NCBI RefSeq assembly: GCF_011806575.1
Contig: NZ_JAATOO010000014.1
Span: 58,749-122,748 of the forward strand
From: Vibrio hepatarius
GTDB taxonomy: Bacteria; Pseudomonadota; Gammaproteobacteria; Enterobacterales; Vibrionaceae
Length of the DNA: 64,000 bases
Direction of reading: 5' to 3'
A model generated the notes under the pieces. The model ran no database searches, had not been told where the DNA came from, and saw nothing but the letters and a program-made list of their open reading frames with translations. A program made the translations under genes and the position numbers. Shown piece after piece: positions 22,009-30,708 of this stretch (the stretch's first letter is position 1; the number at the start of each line of letters is the position of its first letter).

Positions 22009-23001
22009 TTACTCTGGGCTGGACAAGTCGTACTTTCGCACCATGCCCCTAAGTTGATGATAACTTAAGCCTAGCAGGTCGGCAGCCTTTCTTTGGTTGT
22101 ATTTACTTTCCTTAAGCGCAGCGTTAAGGATTTGGCGGTCTTGCTCCTCTTGCCACTGCTTGTAATCCAGTGGGAAAGTTAATTGTGAAATCGTCGCTTC
22201 TTCGGTCTGTTGCTCTAGGTCTTCACTGTGCTGCCAGTCGGCCATAAACGGGTCAAAAATCAGATTCTCGATAGGACACTCTTGCTGCCCGTGTTGGTAG
22301 ATCGCCCGTTCAATGACATTTTTGAGTTCACGCACATTACCCGGCCACTGGTAGTCCAATAATGCTTGCTCAGCTTGATGACTAAAACCAACGAAATACT
22401 CAAAGCCAAGCTCACGGCACATCTTCATTGCATAGTATTCAGCAAGCAGCAAAATGTCTTCTTGCCGCTCACGAAGTGGTGGAAGGTGAACCACGTCAAA
22501 GGCTAATCGGTCGAGTAGGTCGGGGCGGAAACTACCATTCGCTGCCATTTCCGGCAGGTTTGCGTTAGTCGCGCAAATCAATCTTACGTTTGCATTCAGT
22601 AGTTGGTGACCACCGACGCGTTCATATTGGCCGTACTCGATTACGCGCAGTAATTTTTCTTGTACCAACAGTGGCGCCGTGGCTAATTCGTCAAGAAACA
22701 AAGTGCCGTTTTCAGCACGTTCGAAACGACCTTTATGGCGCCCTTTAGAACCCGTAAAAGAGCCTTGTTCGTGACCAAACAGCTCCGAGTCGATCAAACC
22801 TTCGCTTAAGGTCGAGCAGTTGAGTGAAACTAAAGGCTGGTCCCAACGCTTTGACAGATAATGCAAGCGCTGAGCGATGAGCTCTTTACCTGTGCCTCGT
22901 TCACCAATGATGAGAATCGGGCGCTCTATCGCTGCAAGTTTCGATACCTTATCCAGTACAGACAGAAAAACGGGGGATTCGCCGATAAGATTCTGTTGCA
23001 T
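22009..23001 (-). CDS. pspF: psp operon transcriptional activator PspF
   Basis: PspF is the sigma-54 activator of the phage-shock operon; it is held inactive by PspA until the inner membrane is stressed. The 330-residue protein has no receiver domain, as usual for PspF. It begins directly with the AAA+ domain: Walker A GERGTGKE (residues 33-40), Walker B GTLFLDELATAP and the R-finger region FRPDLLDRLAFDVV. It ends in a Fis-type HTH (QRKAADLLGLSYHQLRGMVRKY). Unusually, the sigma-54 contact loop reads GSFTGS (80-85) where GAFTGA is the rule. It is divergent from pspA. Confidence 0.94.
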   Translation of the reverse strand: MQQNLIGESPVFLSVLDKVSKLAAIERPILIIGERGTGKELIAQRLHYLSKRWDQPLVSLNCSTLSEGLIDSELFGHEQGSFTGSKGRHKGRFERAENGTLFLDELATAPLLVQEKLLRVIEYGQYERVGGHQLLNANVRLICATNANLPEMAANGSFRPDLLDRLAFDVVHLPPLRERQEDILLLAEYYAMKMCRELGFEYFVGFSHQAEQALLDYQWPGNVRELKNVIERAIYQHGQQECPIENLIFDPFMADWQHSEDLEQQTEEATISQLTFPLDYKQWQEEQDRQILNAALKESKYNQRKAADLLGLSYHQLRGMVRKYDLSSPE

Positions 23002-23110
23002 GTGTACACTCCATTGGTGAAATTTACCTATAGTTGGTTAAATTCATCATACACAGATAAGAGCAAGAGTTGTAGTTTATTTAAGCTATTGATTTTTAGC
23101 GGTTTAAAAG

Positions 23111-23127
23111 TTGGCATGCATCTTGGA
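23111..23127 (+). promoter_or_regulatory. sigma-54 promoter of pspABC
   Basis: TTGGCATGCATCTTGGA matches the -24/-12 consensus YTGGCACGNNNNTTGCW at nearly all fixed positions, with the essential GG and TTG correctly spaced. It lies 75 bp before pspA and opposite pspF, exactly where the PspF-dependent promoter belongs. Confidence 0.8.
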
Positions 23128-23201
23128 TTATTCTAAAAAACGCAAGAACTGGCTGACATCGAACCACGCTGTCGCTGAAATTATAGATAAGGAGCTGTGC
23201 T

Positions 23202-23870
23202 ATGGGTATTTTTTCTCGATTCGCGGACATTGTTAATTCAAACATCAGTGCACTACTTGATAAAGCGGAAGACCCTGAAAAGATGATTCGTCTGATCATC
23301 CAGGAAATGGAAGATACGCTGGTTGAAGTACGTACGAATTCTGCAAAAGCGATTGCTGACAAGAAAGAGTTGGCACGTAAAGTTGAAGCTTTAGAAGATC
23401 AAATTGAAGATTGGCAAAATAAAGCGACGTTAGCGCTAACCAAACAGCGTGAAGATCTGGCTCGCTCGGCACTGATTGAAAAGCAAAAGCTGCAAGAGGT
23501 GCTTAAAGGTTTACATACAGAGCAGACACTCGTTGAAGAAACGATTGATAAGCTGACTGGTGAAATCGGCAAATTAGAAAGCAAGATCACTGAAACTCGC
23601 GCCAAACAACAAGCATTGGCGATTCGCTCTCAAGCGGCCTCTAACCGTCGTGATGTACAGAAGCATTTGCACACCGCGCGCACTTCCGAGGCGATGGCGA
23701 AGTTTGAGCAATACTCACGCAAGGTTGACGAGCTAGAGGCCGAAGCGGATGTGTACGCGAAGTCAGGTAACTCCAAGTCTCTTGATCAAGAGTTTGCCGA
23801 GCTTCAGGCTCAAGATGAAATTGAGCAAGAACTCGCAAAACTCAAACAGCAAATGGAAGATAAAAAGTAA
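23202..23870 (+). CDS. pspA: phage shock protein A
   Basis: PspA is the effector and negative regulator of the psp response: it binds and inhibits PspF and assembles on damaged inner membrane as an ESCRT-III-like scaffold. The 222-residue product is almost wholly coiled coil. It starts MGIFSRFADIVNSNISALLDKAEDPEKMIRL in pieces typical of the family (amphipathic helix 1, then DKAEDPEKM). AAGGAGCTG precedes ATG 23202. It is the first gene behind the sigma-54 promoter; pspB follows after 184 bases. Confidence 0.96.
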   Translation: MGIFSRFADIVNSNISALLDKAEDPEKMIRLIIQEMEDTLVEVRTNSAKAIADKKELARKVEALEDQIEDWQNKATLALTKQREDLARSALIEKQKLQEVLKGLHTEQTLVEETIDKLTGEIGKLESKITETRAKQQALAIRSQAASNRRDVQKHLHTARTSEAMAKFEQYSRKVDELEAEADVYAKSGNSKSLDQEFAELQAQDEIEQELAKLKQQMEDKK

Positions 23871-24054
23871 ACTTTTTATCGAGTTAATCAGATGGCTTCG
23901 TTGTGATTTCTCACTCCGAAGCTATCGATACCCGTTTGTGCCAGTGGACCATGGGCGTATGATATTGTCCCAAGGTAAAGTTGGGATTCTCTAGATATTA
24001 TTTGTTCATTGTCGAGTCAGGTGATCTGATACGACGATGTAGTAGGAGTTACTT

Positions 24055-24288
24055 ATGTCTTCATTTTTTATTGCTGGACCGCTGATCGTCTTTCTGATTT
24101 TTGTCGCGCCACTTTGGCTGATTCTTCACTACAGAAGTAAAAAGAAAGCAGCGAGTGGCTTGTCTGAAGATGATCTAACTCGTTTGCAGACGTTATCTGA
24201 AAAAGCGGAAAAGATGCAGCAACGTATTGATACGCTAGAGCGTATTCTAGACAGCGAATCACCACAGTGGAGAGGTCGATATGAATAA
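24055..24288 (+). CDS. pspB: phage shock protein B
   Basis: PspB is a small inner-membrane protein that works with PspC to sense stress and release PspF from PspA. The 77-residue product has one N-terminal transmembrane helix (about residues 5-27, FFIAGPLIVFLIFVAPLWLI) and a cytoplasmic coiled coil (LQTLSEKAEKMQQRIDTLERIL). The ending SPQWRGRY is typical. Its last 8 bases overlap pspC, so the two are probably translated together. Confidence 0.94.
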   Translation: MSSFFIAGPLIVFLIFVAPLWLILHYRSKKKAASGLSEDDLTRLQTLSEKAEKMQQRIDTLERILDSESPQWRGRYE

Positions 24289-24670
24289 TAAAGAGCTCTA
24301 TCGTGATACCGCCAACGGCAAAATATCTGGCGTTTGTGCTGGTTTAGCGAACTATTTAGGCGCAGAAGTTTGGTTGATTCGTATTTTGGTCATTTCTGCC
24401 GCTTTATTAGGTGGTAGCTTTTTGGTTTTGTTGGCGTATGTCGCAATGACCTTGATGCTTGAAAAGCAGCCAGAGAATTATGTTGAAGCCATCAAAACTC
24501 AACAAGAACATAAGCTTAAGAGCAAGCCGTGGCAGCAAGGTCAGTCGCCTGTGGCGTTGTTAGATACGTTGGAAAAAGACTTCGATAAGCTAGAAAACAA
24601 GTTACGTTCGATGGAAGCGTATGTTACATCAGATGCATTTAAAGTTAACCGAGAGTTTAATAAATTGTAA
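24281..24670 (+). CDS. pspC: phage shock protein C
   Basis: PspC is an inner-membrane stress sensor acting with PspB. The 129-residue protein has the PspC-domain signature LYRDTANGKISGVCAGLANY at the N-terminus and a membrane segment around residues 38-66 (LVISAALLGGSFLVLLAYVA). A cytoplasmic or periplasmic tail ends in a short coiled coil (LEKDFDKLENKLRSMEAYV). No pspD or pspE follows; a terminator closes the operon, so this is the three-gene pspABC form. Confidence 0.94.
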   Translation: MNNKELYRDTANGKISGVCAGLANYLGAEVWLIRILVISAALLGGSFLVLLAYVAMTLMLEKQPENYVEAIKTQQEHKLKSKPWQQGQSPVALLDTLEKDFDKLENKLRSMEAYVTSDAFKVNREFNKL

Positions 24671-24674
24671 CCTT

Positions 24675-24698
24675 CATGCAAAGATTGCATGCTTTTTT
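24675..24698 (+). terminator. terminator of pspABC
   Basis: The stem CATGCAA / TTGCATG with a 3-base loop (AGA) is followed by CTTTTTT, starting 5 bases after the pspC stop. Confidence 0.82.
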
Positions 24699-24756
24699 CA
24701 GCAAAGTATTAATTTTAAAATGATTTTCCGATTTCCCTATTGGCAGTAGTGTCATC

Positions 24757-24798
24757 AATCATCTATTCTAGTCCTATCGGTTAACAACGTAGATGATT
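24757..24798 (+). promoter_or_regulatory. 9-bp inverted repeat just before the RND operon
   Basis: AATCATCTA (24757-24765) and TAGATGATT (24790-24798) are exact reverse complements, 24 bases apart. The second arm ends 4 bases before the first start codon. It could be an operator or an RNA stem that covers the translation start. Confidence 0.5.
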
Positions 24799-24802
24799 AA
24801 CT

Positions 24803-25834
24803 ATGCGAAAATCTCTTTTGCTCCTTGCAGTCACTGCTTCTTTAAGTGGGTGTGGTAAGGAGCTTCCTCCTGTTCCCGAGCCTGATTCTAGGCCAGCAAA
24901 ACTATTCACTATCTCTGTCGGTAATTCTTCTTTTGAACGACAGTTTCCCGCCACCACAGAGGCAGGTGATAAAGCCGTTCTTGCATTCCGTGTTCCGGGA
25001 ATGCTGCAATCCATTGATGTCGTCGCGGGCCAACCAGTCAAAAAAGGTGATCTACTAGCGACACTAAATCCAGACGAGTACACTCTTCTTGCCGACCGAG
25101 CCAACGCGGAGTTTAAGCTCGCGGATGTTCAGTTTCAGCGCTACAAAAAACTGAGAAAAGATAAAGTGGTGTCTGAGCAGGATTTTGACCAAGCGAAAGC
25201 CAACCGCAACGCCGCGAAAGCAAGCCTTGAGCAAGCCCAAGCGAATTTGCGCTACGCGACACTCGTGGCACCATATGACGGCACCGTTTCGCTTATTCCT
25301 GCAGAAAATCATGAGTATGTTGCAGCCAAGCAAGGTGTGTTGAATATTCAAACTAATCAGTTGATCAAAGTTAATTTCCAGTTGCCAGACTACTTGCTTA
25401 ACCGCTTTTCTAGCGGTGAGAATATCAGTGCAACGATGAGCTTTGACGCTTTTCCTGACAATGCGTACCCACTGACATTCCAAGAAATTGACACAGAATC
25501 CGATTCTAAAACGGGTTCATATAAGGTCACCATGAGTATGGAAAGACCTGAGAATGTTGGTATCTTGCCGGGTATGGCCGGCTCTGTTCGCGCGGTTGTT
25601 GAATCAATGGGTGATACGCCGATCCCGCATTCGGCTCTGTTTGAGCAAAACGGTGAGACGTTTGTTTGGCGAGTTGGCCAAGATGGAATCGTCGAGCAAG
25701 TGGCCGTCGTGCTGAATGAAAAACGCCAAGTGAAGAGCGGTCTAAATGATGGTGACCGTGTCATTATCTCAGGTGTGGGTGACATAGAGGCGGGCATCAA
25801 GGTTCGCGAGTGGATCAAAGAGCGAGGATTGTAA
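24803..25834 (+). CDS. RND efflux periplasmic adaptor, lipoprotein (VexI-like)
   Basis: This is a membrane-fusion (adaptor) subunit of a tripartite efflux pump, 343 residues. The signal MRKSLLLLAVTASLSGC ends in the lipobox LSG-C, so it is lipid-anchored in the inner membrane. It has the barrel-sandwich (LYL) halves VVAGQPVKKGDLLATLNPDEY and LVAPYDGTVSLI, a coiled-coil hairpin between them (about residues 95-150), and a beta-barrel with LPGMAGSVRAVVE. It is the first of two adaptor genes before one RND pump. By position next to psp it corresponds to vexI of the V. cholerae vexIJK operon as I recall it. Confidence 0.85.
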   Translation: MRKSLLLLAVTASLSGCGKELPPVPEPDSRPAKLFTISVGNSSFERQFPATTEAGDKAVLAFRVPGMLQSIDVVAGQPVKKGDLLATLNPDEYTLLADRANAEFKLADVQFQRYKKLRKDKVVSEQDFDQAKANRNAAKASLEQAQANLRYATLVAPYDGTVSLIPAENHEYVAAKQGVLNIQTNQLIKVNFQLPDYLLNRFSSGENISATMSFDAFPDNAYPLTFQEIDTESDSKTGSYKVTMSMERPENVGILPGMAGSVRAVVESMGDTPIPHSALFEQNGETFVWRVGQDGIVEQVAVVLNEKRQVKSGLNDGDRVIISGVGDIEAGIKVREWIKERGL

Positions 25835-25835
25835 G

Positions 25836-26924
25836 ATGAATAAGTGGATAAGTATTTTCGCCCTTTCATCGGCGGCAATCTTGGCTGGCTGCGGTGGAGA
25901 GCCTCAACATACCGATTTCGGTTTACCCAAAGTGAAAGTACTGGATATAGGTTCTCAGCCGCAAAACGAAGCAAAACTGTACTTTCCTGCGGTTGCGAAT
26001 GCGGCAGAACGTTCTCACTTGAGTTTTCGCGTTGCAGGCGAAATAAGTAAGTTGTATGTCAAAGAAGGCGACAAGCTGGAAAAAGGCGATGTGATCGCGG
26101 AGTTAGACCCAACTGACTACCAACTAGATGTCGATAATGCTAGCGCGCGCTTTAGCGTGGTGAATAGCCAGTTCCGCCGCTCTAAGCCGCTGGTGGATAA
26201 AGGTCTGCTTGCCAAGTCGCAGTTTGATGAAATTGCAGCAAACAGACAGATCGCTTTTGCCGAGCTCCAATTGGCTAAATTGAGATTGTCTTTTACTAAA
26301 TTGATCGCTCCTGTGGATGGTGTCATCTCACGTGTCAGCGTTGACCAGTTTGAGAATGTTCAAGTCGGTCAACACATTGTCAATATCCACAGTTTGGATA
26401 ATGTGGAAATTTTAATTCAGCTACCAGACCGTTTGTACATCAATCAACCAACCCAAGAAACACTCGCTGAAGTCGACGCGCTAGTAAAAGTGCCGAGTGG
26501 GAATGAATACCACGCGGCTATCAAAGAATTTACGACTGAACCTGATCCTGCTACTGGTACGTTTACCGTGACATTGTCACTTCCTATGCCGGAGGATGAA
26601 TACATTCTCGATGGTATGGCAGTGGAAGTGACCTCCAAAGGCGAAGATGTTGGTTTGGATTTAAACCTTGGTGTCCAGATCCCGATTGAAGCGGTGTTTA
26701 ACCAAGATGGCGATGATATCGAACGCGAAAACAAATATGTTTGGCTACTGAACCAAGACGGGACGGTATCTAAACAGCAAGTCGTGCTGGGTAAAGCAAG
26801 TAAAGAGGCAGTTCAGGTGCTAAGTGGGCTAAGTGAAGATCAAACCATTATTGTCTCGGGCATTGCGCGATTGCGTGAAGGTATGCAAGTAGAAGTCGTG
26901 GAACAGGAGGCAGGTAATGAATGA
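25836..26924 (+). CDS. second RND efflux periplasmic adaptor, lipoprotein (VexJ-like)
   Basis: This is a second adaptor subunit of 362 residues, starting one base after the preceding stop codon. The signal MNKWISIFALSSAAILAGC has the lipobox LAG-C. The hybrid-motif halves are VKEGDKLEKGDVIAELDPTDY and LIAPVDGVISRV, with a helical hairpin between. Both adaptors share one operon with one pump; the pair may form a mixed adaptor ring, as proposed for other two-adaptor systems. It overlaps the pump gene by 8 bases. Confidence 0.85.
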   Translation: MNKWISIFALSSAAILAGCGGEPQHTDFGLPKVKVLDIGSQPQNEAKLYFPAVANAAERSHLSFRVAGEISKLYVKEGDKLEKGDVIAELDPTDYQLDVDNASARFSVVNSQFRRSKPLVDKGLLAKSQFDEIAANRQIAFAELQLAKLRLSFTKLIAPVDGVISRVSVDQFENVQVGQHIVNIHSLDNVEILIQLPDRLYINQPTQETLAEVDALVKVPSGNEYHAAIKEFTTEPDPATGTFTVTLSLPMPEDEYILDGMAVEVTSKGEDVGLDLNLGVQIPIEAVFNQDGDDIERENKYVWLLNQDGTVSKQQVVLGKASKEAVQVLSGLSEDQTIIVSGIARLREGMQVEVVEQEAGNE

Positions 26925-29900
26925 GCAAAAAAACAACGTGCCTCAAAGCGATGATGACGTAACAGGCATTGCGGCATATTTCATCCGAAACAGAGTGATT
27001 AGCTGGATGATTTCGCTGATTTTCTTGATTGGCGGTACCGCGGCTTTCTTTGGCTTGGGACAACTTGAAGACCCGGCTTTTACCATTAAAGATGCGATGG
27101 TCGTGACCTCTTATCCGGGGGCGACACCTCAACAAGTGGAAGAAGAGGTGACGTATCCACTTGAGAAAGCGATCCAACAATTGACCTATGTTGACGAGGT
27201 GAATTCGATATCGAGTCGTGGCCTTTCACAGATCACCGTAACGATGAAAAACAACTACGGTCCTGATGATCTTCCTCAGATCTGGGATGAGTTGCGCCGC
27301 AAAGTGAATGACGTAAAAAACCAATTGCCACCTGGTGTTAACGAACCGCAAGTGATTGACGACTTTGGTGATGTCTACGGCATTTTGTTGGCCGTCACCG
27401 GTGATGGTTACAGCTACAAAGAGCTACTGGACTATGTCGATTACTTGCGTCGTGAACTCGAACTTATCGATGGCGTGAGCAAAGTATCTGTTTCAGGTCA
27501 GCAACAAGAACAGGTCTTTATCGAAGTCTCGATGAAGCGCTTGAGTAGCTTGGGTTTGTCGCCAAATACCGTTTTTAACCTACTTTCGACACAAAACTTG
27601 GTGTCTGACGCTGGGGCGATTCGTATTGGTGACGAGTACATTCGTATTCATCCAACGGGTGAGTTCCAAAACGTTGATCAATTAGGTGATTTGATTATTA
27701 CCGAGAGTGGTGCACAGGGACTTATTTACTTACGAGACGTGGCAGAGATAAAACGCGGCTATATCGAGGTTCCGACCAATATCATCACGTTTAACGGCAA
27801 ACTTGCGCTGAATCTTGGTGTCTCGTTTGCACAAGGTGTGAACGTGGTGGAAGTGGGCGAACGTTTTGACCGTCGTCTTGCCGAATTGAAGTACCAACAA
27901 CCTGTTGGTGTCGATATTTCTGAAATCTACAGCCAGCCAAAAGAAGTTGATAAGTCTGTTAGCGGGTTTGTGGTCAGTCTTGGTCAAGCGGTGGCGATCG
28001 TAATTATCGTGCTGCTGTTCTTTATGGGGTTACGCTCTGGCCTATTGATTGGCTTAATTCTCCTGCTTACCGTGTTGGGTACCTTCATTTTTATGAAGTA
28101 CTTTGCCATTGACCTGCAGCGTATCTCGCTCGGTGCGTTGGTTATCGCCTTGGGTATGCTGGTGGACAACGCCATCGTGGTGGTCGAAGGGATATTGATC
28201 GGAACCCAAAAGGGGCGAACGAGACTGCAAGCCGCAACGGATATTGTTACGCAAACCAAATGGCCGTTGCTTGGCGCGACCGTAATTGCAGTTACCGCCT
28301 TTGCTCCGATCGGTCTTTCCGAAGACTCGACCGGTGAATACTGTGGCACTTTGTTTACCGTGTTACTTATTTCACTTATGTTGAGTTGGTTTACCGCGAT
28401 TTCGTTGACGCCATTCTTTGCGGATATTTTCTTTAAAGGGCAAAAGCTCTCTCAGGAAGGCGAGGATAGCGACCCATACAACGGTATGATCTTTGTGGTC
28501 TACAAAGGTTTCCTCGAGTTTTGTATGAAGCGCGCTTGGCTAACGGTGATTGTGCTGATTCTAGGCTTGGTCGCGAGCATTTACGGCTTTACCTTCGTTA
28601 AGCAGTCGTTCTTCCCATCATCTACAACGCCGATGTTCCAAACTGATATCTGGCTTCCGGAAGGGACAGATATTCGCGCAACCAACACTAAGCTCAAAGC
28701 GCTAGAAACTTGGTTGGCGGAACAAGACGGTGTCGCGCATGTCACCACCACGGCTGGTAAAGGCCTGCAACGCTTTATGCTGACCTACTCGCCAGAGAAG
28801 AGCTACGCTGCTTATGGTGAAATCACAACACGTGTTGAACACTATGAACAGCTACATGACTTGATGACAAACTTCCGAGCGTACCTGGAAGCCAACTTCC
28901 CTGAAATCAACTACAAGCTGAAACAGATTGAATTGGGTCCTGGTGGTGGTGCGAAGATTGAAGCGCGTATTATCGGTTCAGATCCAACGGTTCTGCGTAG
29001 CATAGCGAAGCAAGTTGAAGACATTATGTACGCGAATCCAGGAGCGACCAACATCCGTCACGACTGGCGCGAACGTACGAAAGTGCTTGAACCGCAGTTT
29101 AACGAAAGTCAGGCGCGTCGTTATGGCATTACCAAGTCAGATGTGGATGACTTCTTAGCGATGTCGTTCTCAGGCAAAGCAATCGGTGTCTACCGAGACG
29201 GTACAACCCTTATGCCGATTGTGGCGCGTTTACCTGAAAGCGAGCGCGTTGATATTCGTAACATCGAAGGTATGAAGATTTGGAGCCCTGCGTTGAGCGA
29301 GTACATTCCGCTACAACAAGTGACAATGGGTTACGACTTACGTTGGGAAGATCCGATCATCGTGCGTAAAAACCGCAAACGTATGTTAACGGTCATGGCC
29401 GACCCAGACATTCTTGGTGAGCAAACTGCGGCGACGTTACAAAAGAACCTCCAGCCTAAAATTGAAGCGATTGAGCTACCACCAGGCTATTCGTTAGAGT
29501 GGGGCGGTGAATATGAGTCTTCAGGTGATGCACAAGCGTCTCTGTTTACTACCATGCCAATGGGCTACCTGTTCATGTTCTTGGTTACTGTGTTCTTGTT
29601 TAACTCGGTGAAAGAGCCGTTGATTGTTTGGTTGACAGTACCGCTGGCGATCATGGGGGTGACGACGGGTTTGTTGGCTCTGAATACTCCGTTTGGCTTT
29701 ATGGCGCTACTTGGTTTCTTGAGTCTGTCGGGTATGTTGCTTAAAAATGGTATCGTGCTACTGGATCAAATCGAGATCGAAATGCAGTCTGGTAAAGACC
29801 CTTATATTGCGGTGGTAGATGCGGCACTAAGTCGTGTTCGTCCGGTATGTATGGCGGCGATTACTACTATTTTGGGTATGATTCCGCTGCTACCAGATAT

Positions 29901-30018
29901 CTTCTTTAAACCGATGGCAGTAACTATCATGTTTGGTTTGGGTTTTGCTACCGTGCTAACACTCATCGTAGTTCCGGTGCTTTACCGATTGTTCCATCGG
30001 GTTAAAATACCTAATTAG
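26917..30018 (+). CDS. RND-family efflux transporter (VexK-like)
   Basis: This is the proton-driven inner-membrane pump subunit, 1033 residues, of AcrB/HAE1 type with twelve predicted helices and two large periplasmic loops. The proton-relay region reads GMLVDNAIVVVEG: it keeps the first Asp of the AcrB Asp407-Asp408 pair but has Asn for the second. The Lys of helix 10 is present (LSGMLLKNGIVLLDQ). It probably acts with the two adaptors upstream and a TolC-type outer-membrane protein encoded elsewhere. Linkage to psp matches V. cholerae vexIJK; substrates cannot be read from sequence. Confidence 0.92.
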   Translation: MNEQKNNVPQSDDDVTGIAAYFIRNRVISWMISLIFLIGGTAAFFGLGQLEDPAFTIKDAMVVTSYPGATPQQVEEEVTYPLEKAIQQLTYVDEVNSISSRGLSQITVTMKNNYGPDDLPQIWDELRRKVNDVKNQLPPGVNEPQVIDDFGDVYGILLAVTGDGYSYKELLDYVDYLRRELELIDGVSKVSVSGQQQEQVFIEVSMKRLSSLGLSPNTVFNLLSTQNLVSDAGAIRIGDEYIRIHPTGEFQNVDQLGDLIITESGAQGLIYLRDVAEIKRGYIEVPTNIITFNGKLALNLGVSFAQGVNVVEVGERFDRRLAELKYQQPVGVDISEIYSQPKEVDKSVSGFVVSLGQAVAIVIIVLLFFMGLRSGLLIGLILLLTVLGTFIFMKYFAIDLQRISLGALVIALGMLVDNAIVVVEGILIGTQKGRTRLQAATDIVTQTKWPLLGATVIAVTAFAPIGLSEDSTGEYCGTLFTVLLISLMLSWFTAISLTPFFADIFFKGQKLSQEGEDSDPYNGMIFVVYKGFLEFCMKRAWLTVIVLILGLVASIYGFTFVKQSFFPSSTTPMFQTDIWLPEGTDIRATNTKLKALETWLAEQDGVAHVTTTAGKGLQRFMLTYSPEKSYAAYGEITTRVEHYEQLHDLMTNFRAYLEANFPEINYKLKQIELGPGGGAKIEARIIGSDPTVLRSIAKQVEDIMYANPGATNIRHDWRERTKVLEPQFNESQARRYGITKSDVDDFLAMSFSGKAIGVYRDGTTLMPIVARLPESERVDIRNIEGMKIWSPALSEYIPLQQVTMGYDLRWEDPIIVRKNRKRMLTVMADPDILGEQTAATLQKNLQPKIEAIELPPGYSLEWGGEYESSGDAQASLFTTMPMGYLFMFLVTVFLFNSVKEPLIVWLTVPLAIMGVTTGLLALNTPFGFMALLGFLSLSGMLLKNGIVLLDQIEIEMQSGKDPYIAVVDAALSRVRPVCMAAITTILGMIPLLPDIFFKPMAVTIMFGLGFATVLTLIVVPVLYRLFHRVKIPN

Positions 30019-30032
30019 AGAGAACACGGAAC

Positions 30033-30062
30033 AACGCCTCTGACAATCTCAGGGGCGTTTTT
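30033..30062 (+). terminator. terminator of the RND operon
   Basis: The stem AACGCCTCTGA / TCAGGGGCGTT has one wobble pair and a T-run, located 15 bases past the pump stop codon. Confidence 0.85.
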
Positions 30063-30076
30063 ATAAGGAGAAGTAA

Positions 30077-30643
30077 ATGAGTACCGACAATACCTGCGCT
30101 TGGGCAATGAACCATGAGTTAGAGCGTGCGTACCACGATGCGGAATGGGGTGTACCTGTTTACGACGATCAAGTTCTGTTTGAATTTATTACTCTGGAAG
30201 GCGCTCAGGCTGGCTTAAGCTGGATCACCATTTTGAAAAAACGCGAAGGCTACCGCGCGGCATTCGAAAACTATGACTTGGATAAGTTGGTGACTTTCGG
30301 TGAACAGGACGTCGAACGTATTATTGAACAGTTTGACGTAGTGAAACATCGCGGAAAAATTGCCTCGGTATTTAGCAACGCTCAAGCCGCAAAAGCGCTA
30401 ATAGAGGAGTACGGCAGTCTTTCCAATGCGCTTTGGCAATTTGTTGACGGCAAACCTATTGTCAACCAATGGACCGAGATGAGCCAAGTCCCTACCTCAA
30501 CCGAGCAATCTAAAGCTTTGAGTAAATTCTTAAAGAAAAAGGGCTTTAAGTTTGTTGGCGAGACTATTTGTTATGCGTTTATGCAAGCGGTAGGCATGGT
30601 TGATGACCACCTTATCGGGTGTCCAAAAAAACAACAGTCATAG
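30077..30643 (+). CDS. tag: DNA-3-methyladenine glycosylase I
   Basis: Tag removes 3-methyladenine from alkylated DNA, the first step of base excision repair. The 188-residue product is of standard length. It has the N-terminal CAWAMNHELERAYHDAEWGVP block, where the Cys and His form part of the structural zinc site, and GAQAGLSWITILKKREGYRAAF cut by the family's helix-hairpin-helix core. The C-terminal GFKFVGETICYAFMQAVGMVDDH follows. AAGGAGAAG precedes the ATG, and the gene lies between two terminators. Confidence 0.96.
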   Translation: MSTDNTCAWAMNHELERAYHDAEWGVPVYDDQVLFEFITLEGAQAGLSWITILKKREGYRAAFENYDLDKLVTFGEQDVERIIEQFDVVKHRGKIASVFSNAQAAKALIEEYGSLSNALWQFVDGKPIVNQWTEMSQVPTSTEQSKALSKFLKKKGFKFVGETICYAFMQAVGMVDDHLIGCPKKQQS

Positions 30644-30650
30644 TTTATTA

Positions 30651-30682
30651 AAAATCCCCGCTTTATTGAGCGGGGATTTTTA
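30651..30682. terminator. bidirectional terminator between tag and metC
   Basis: The perfect 12-bp stem AAAATCCCCGCT / AGCGGGGATTTT has a 6-base loop and T-runs on both strands. It serves convergent tag and metC. Confidence 0.9.
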
Positions 30683-30708
30683 TCTTTTAATCGATTATCA
30701 AGCGATAA

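Noticed and set aside
23880..23940. A GGCTTCG/CGAAGC hairpin between pspA and pspB as a terminator
   Set aside because: The stem is short with a long loop and no T-run follows; pspB and pspC need the same promoter.
25390..25974. A 194-codon minus-strand frame opposite the two adaptor genes
   Set aside because: It spans the junction of two sure genes in the antisense direction and its sequence is biased by their codons.
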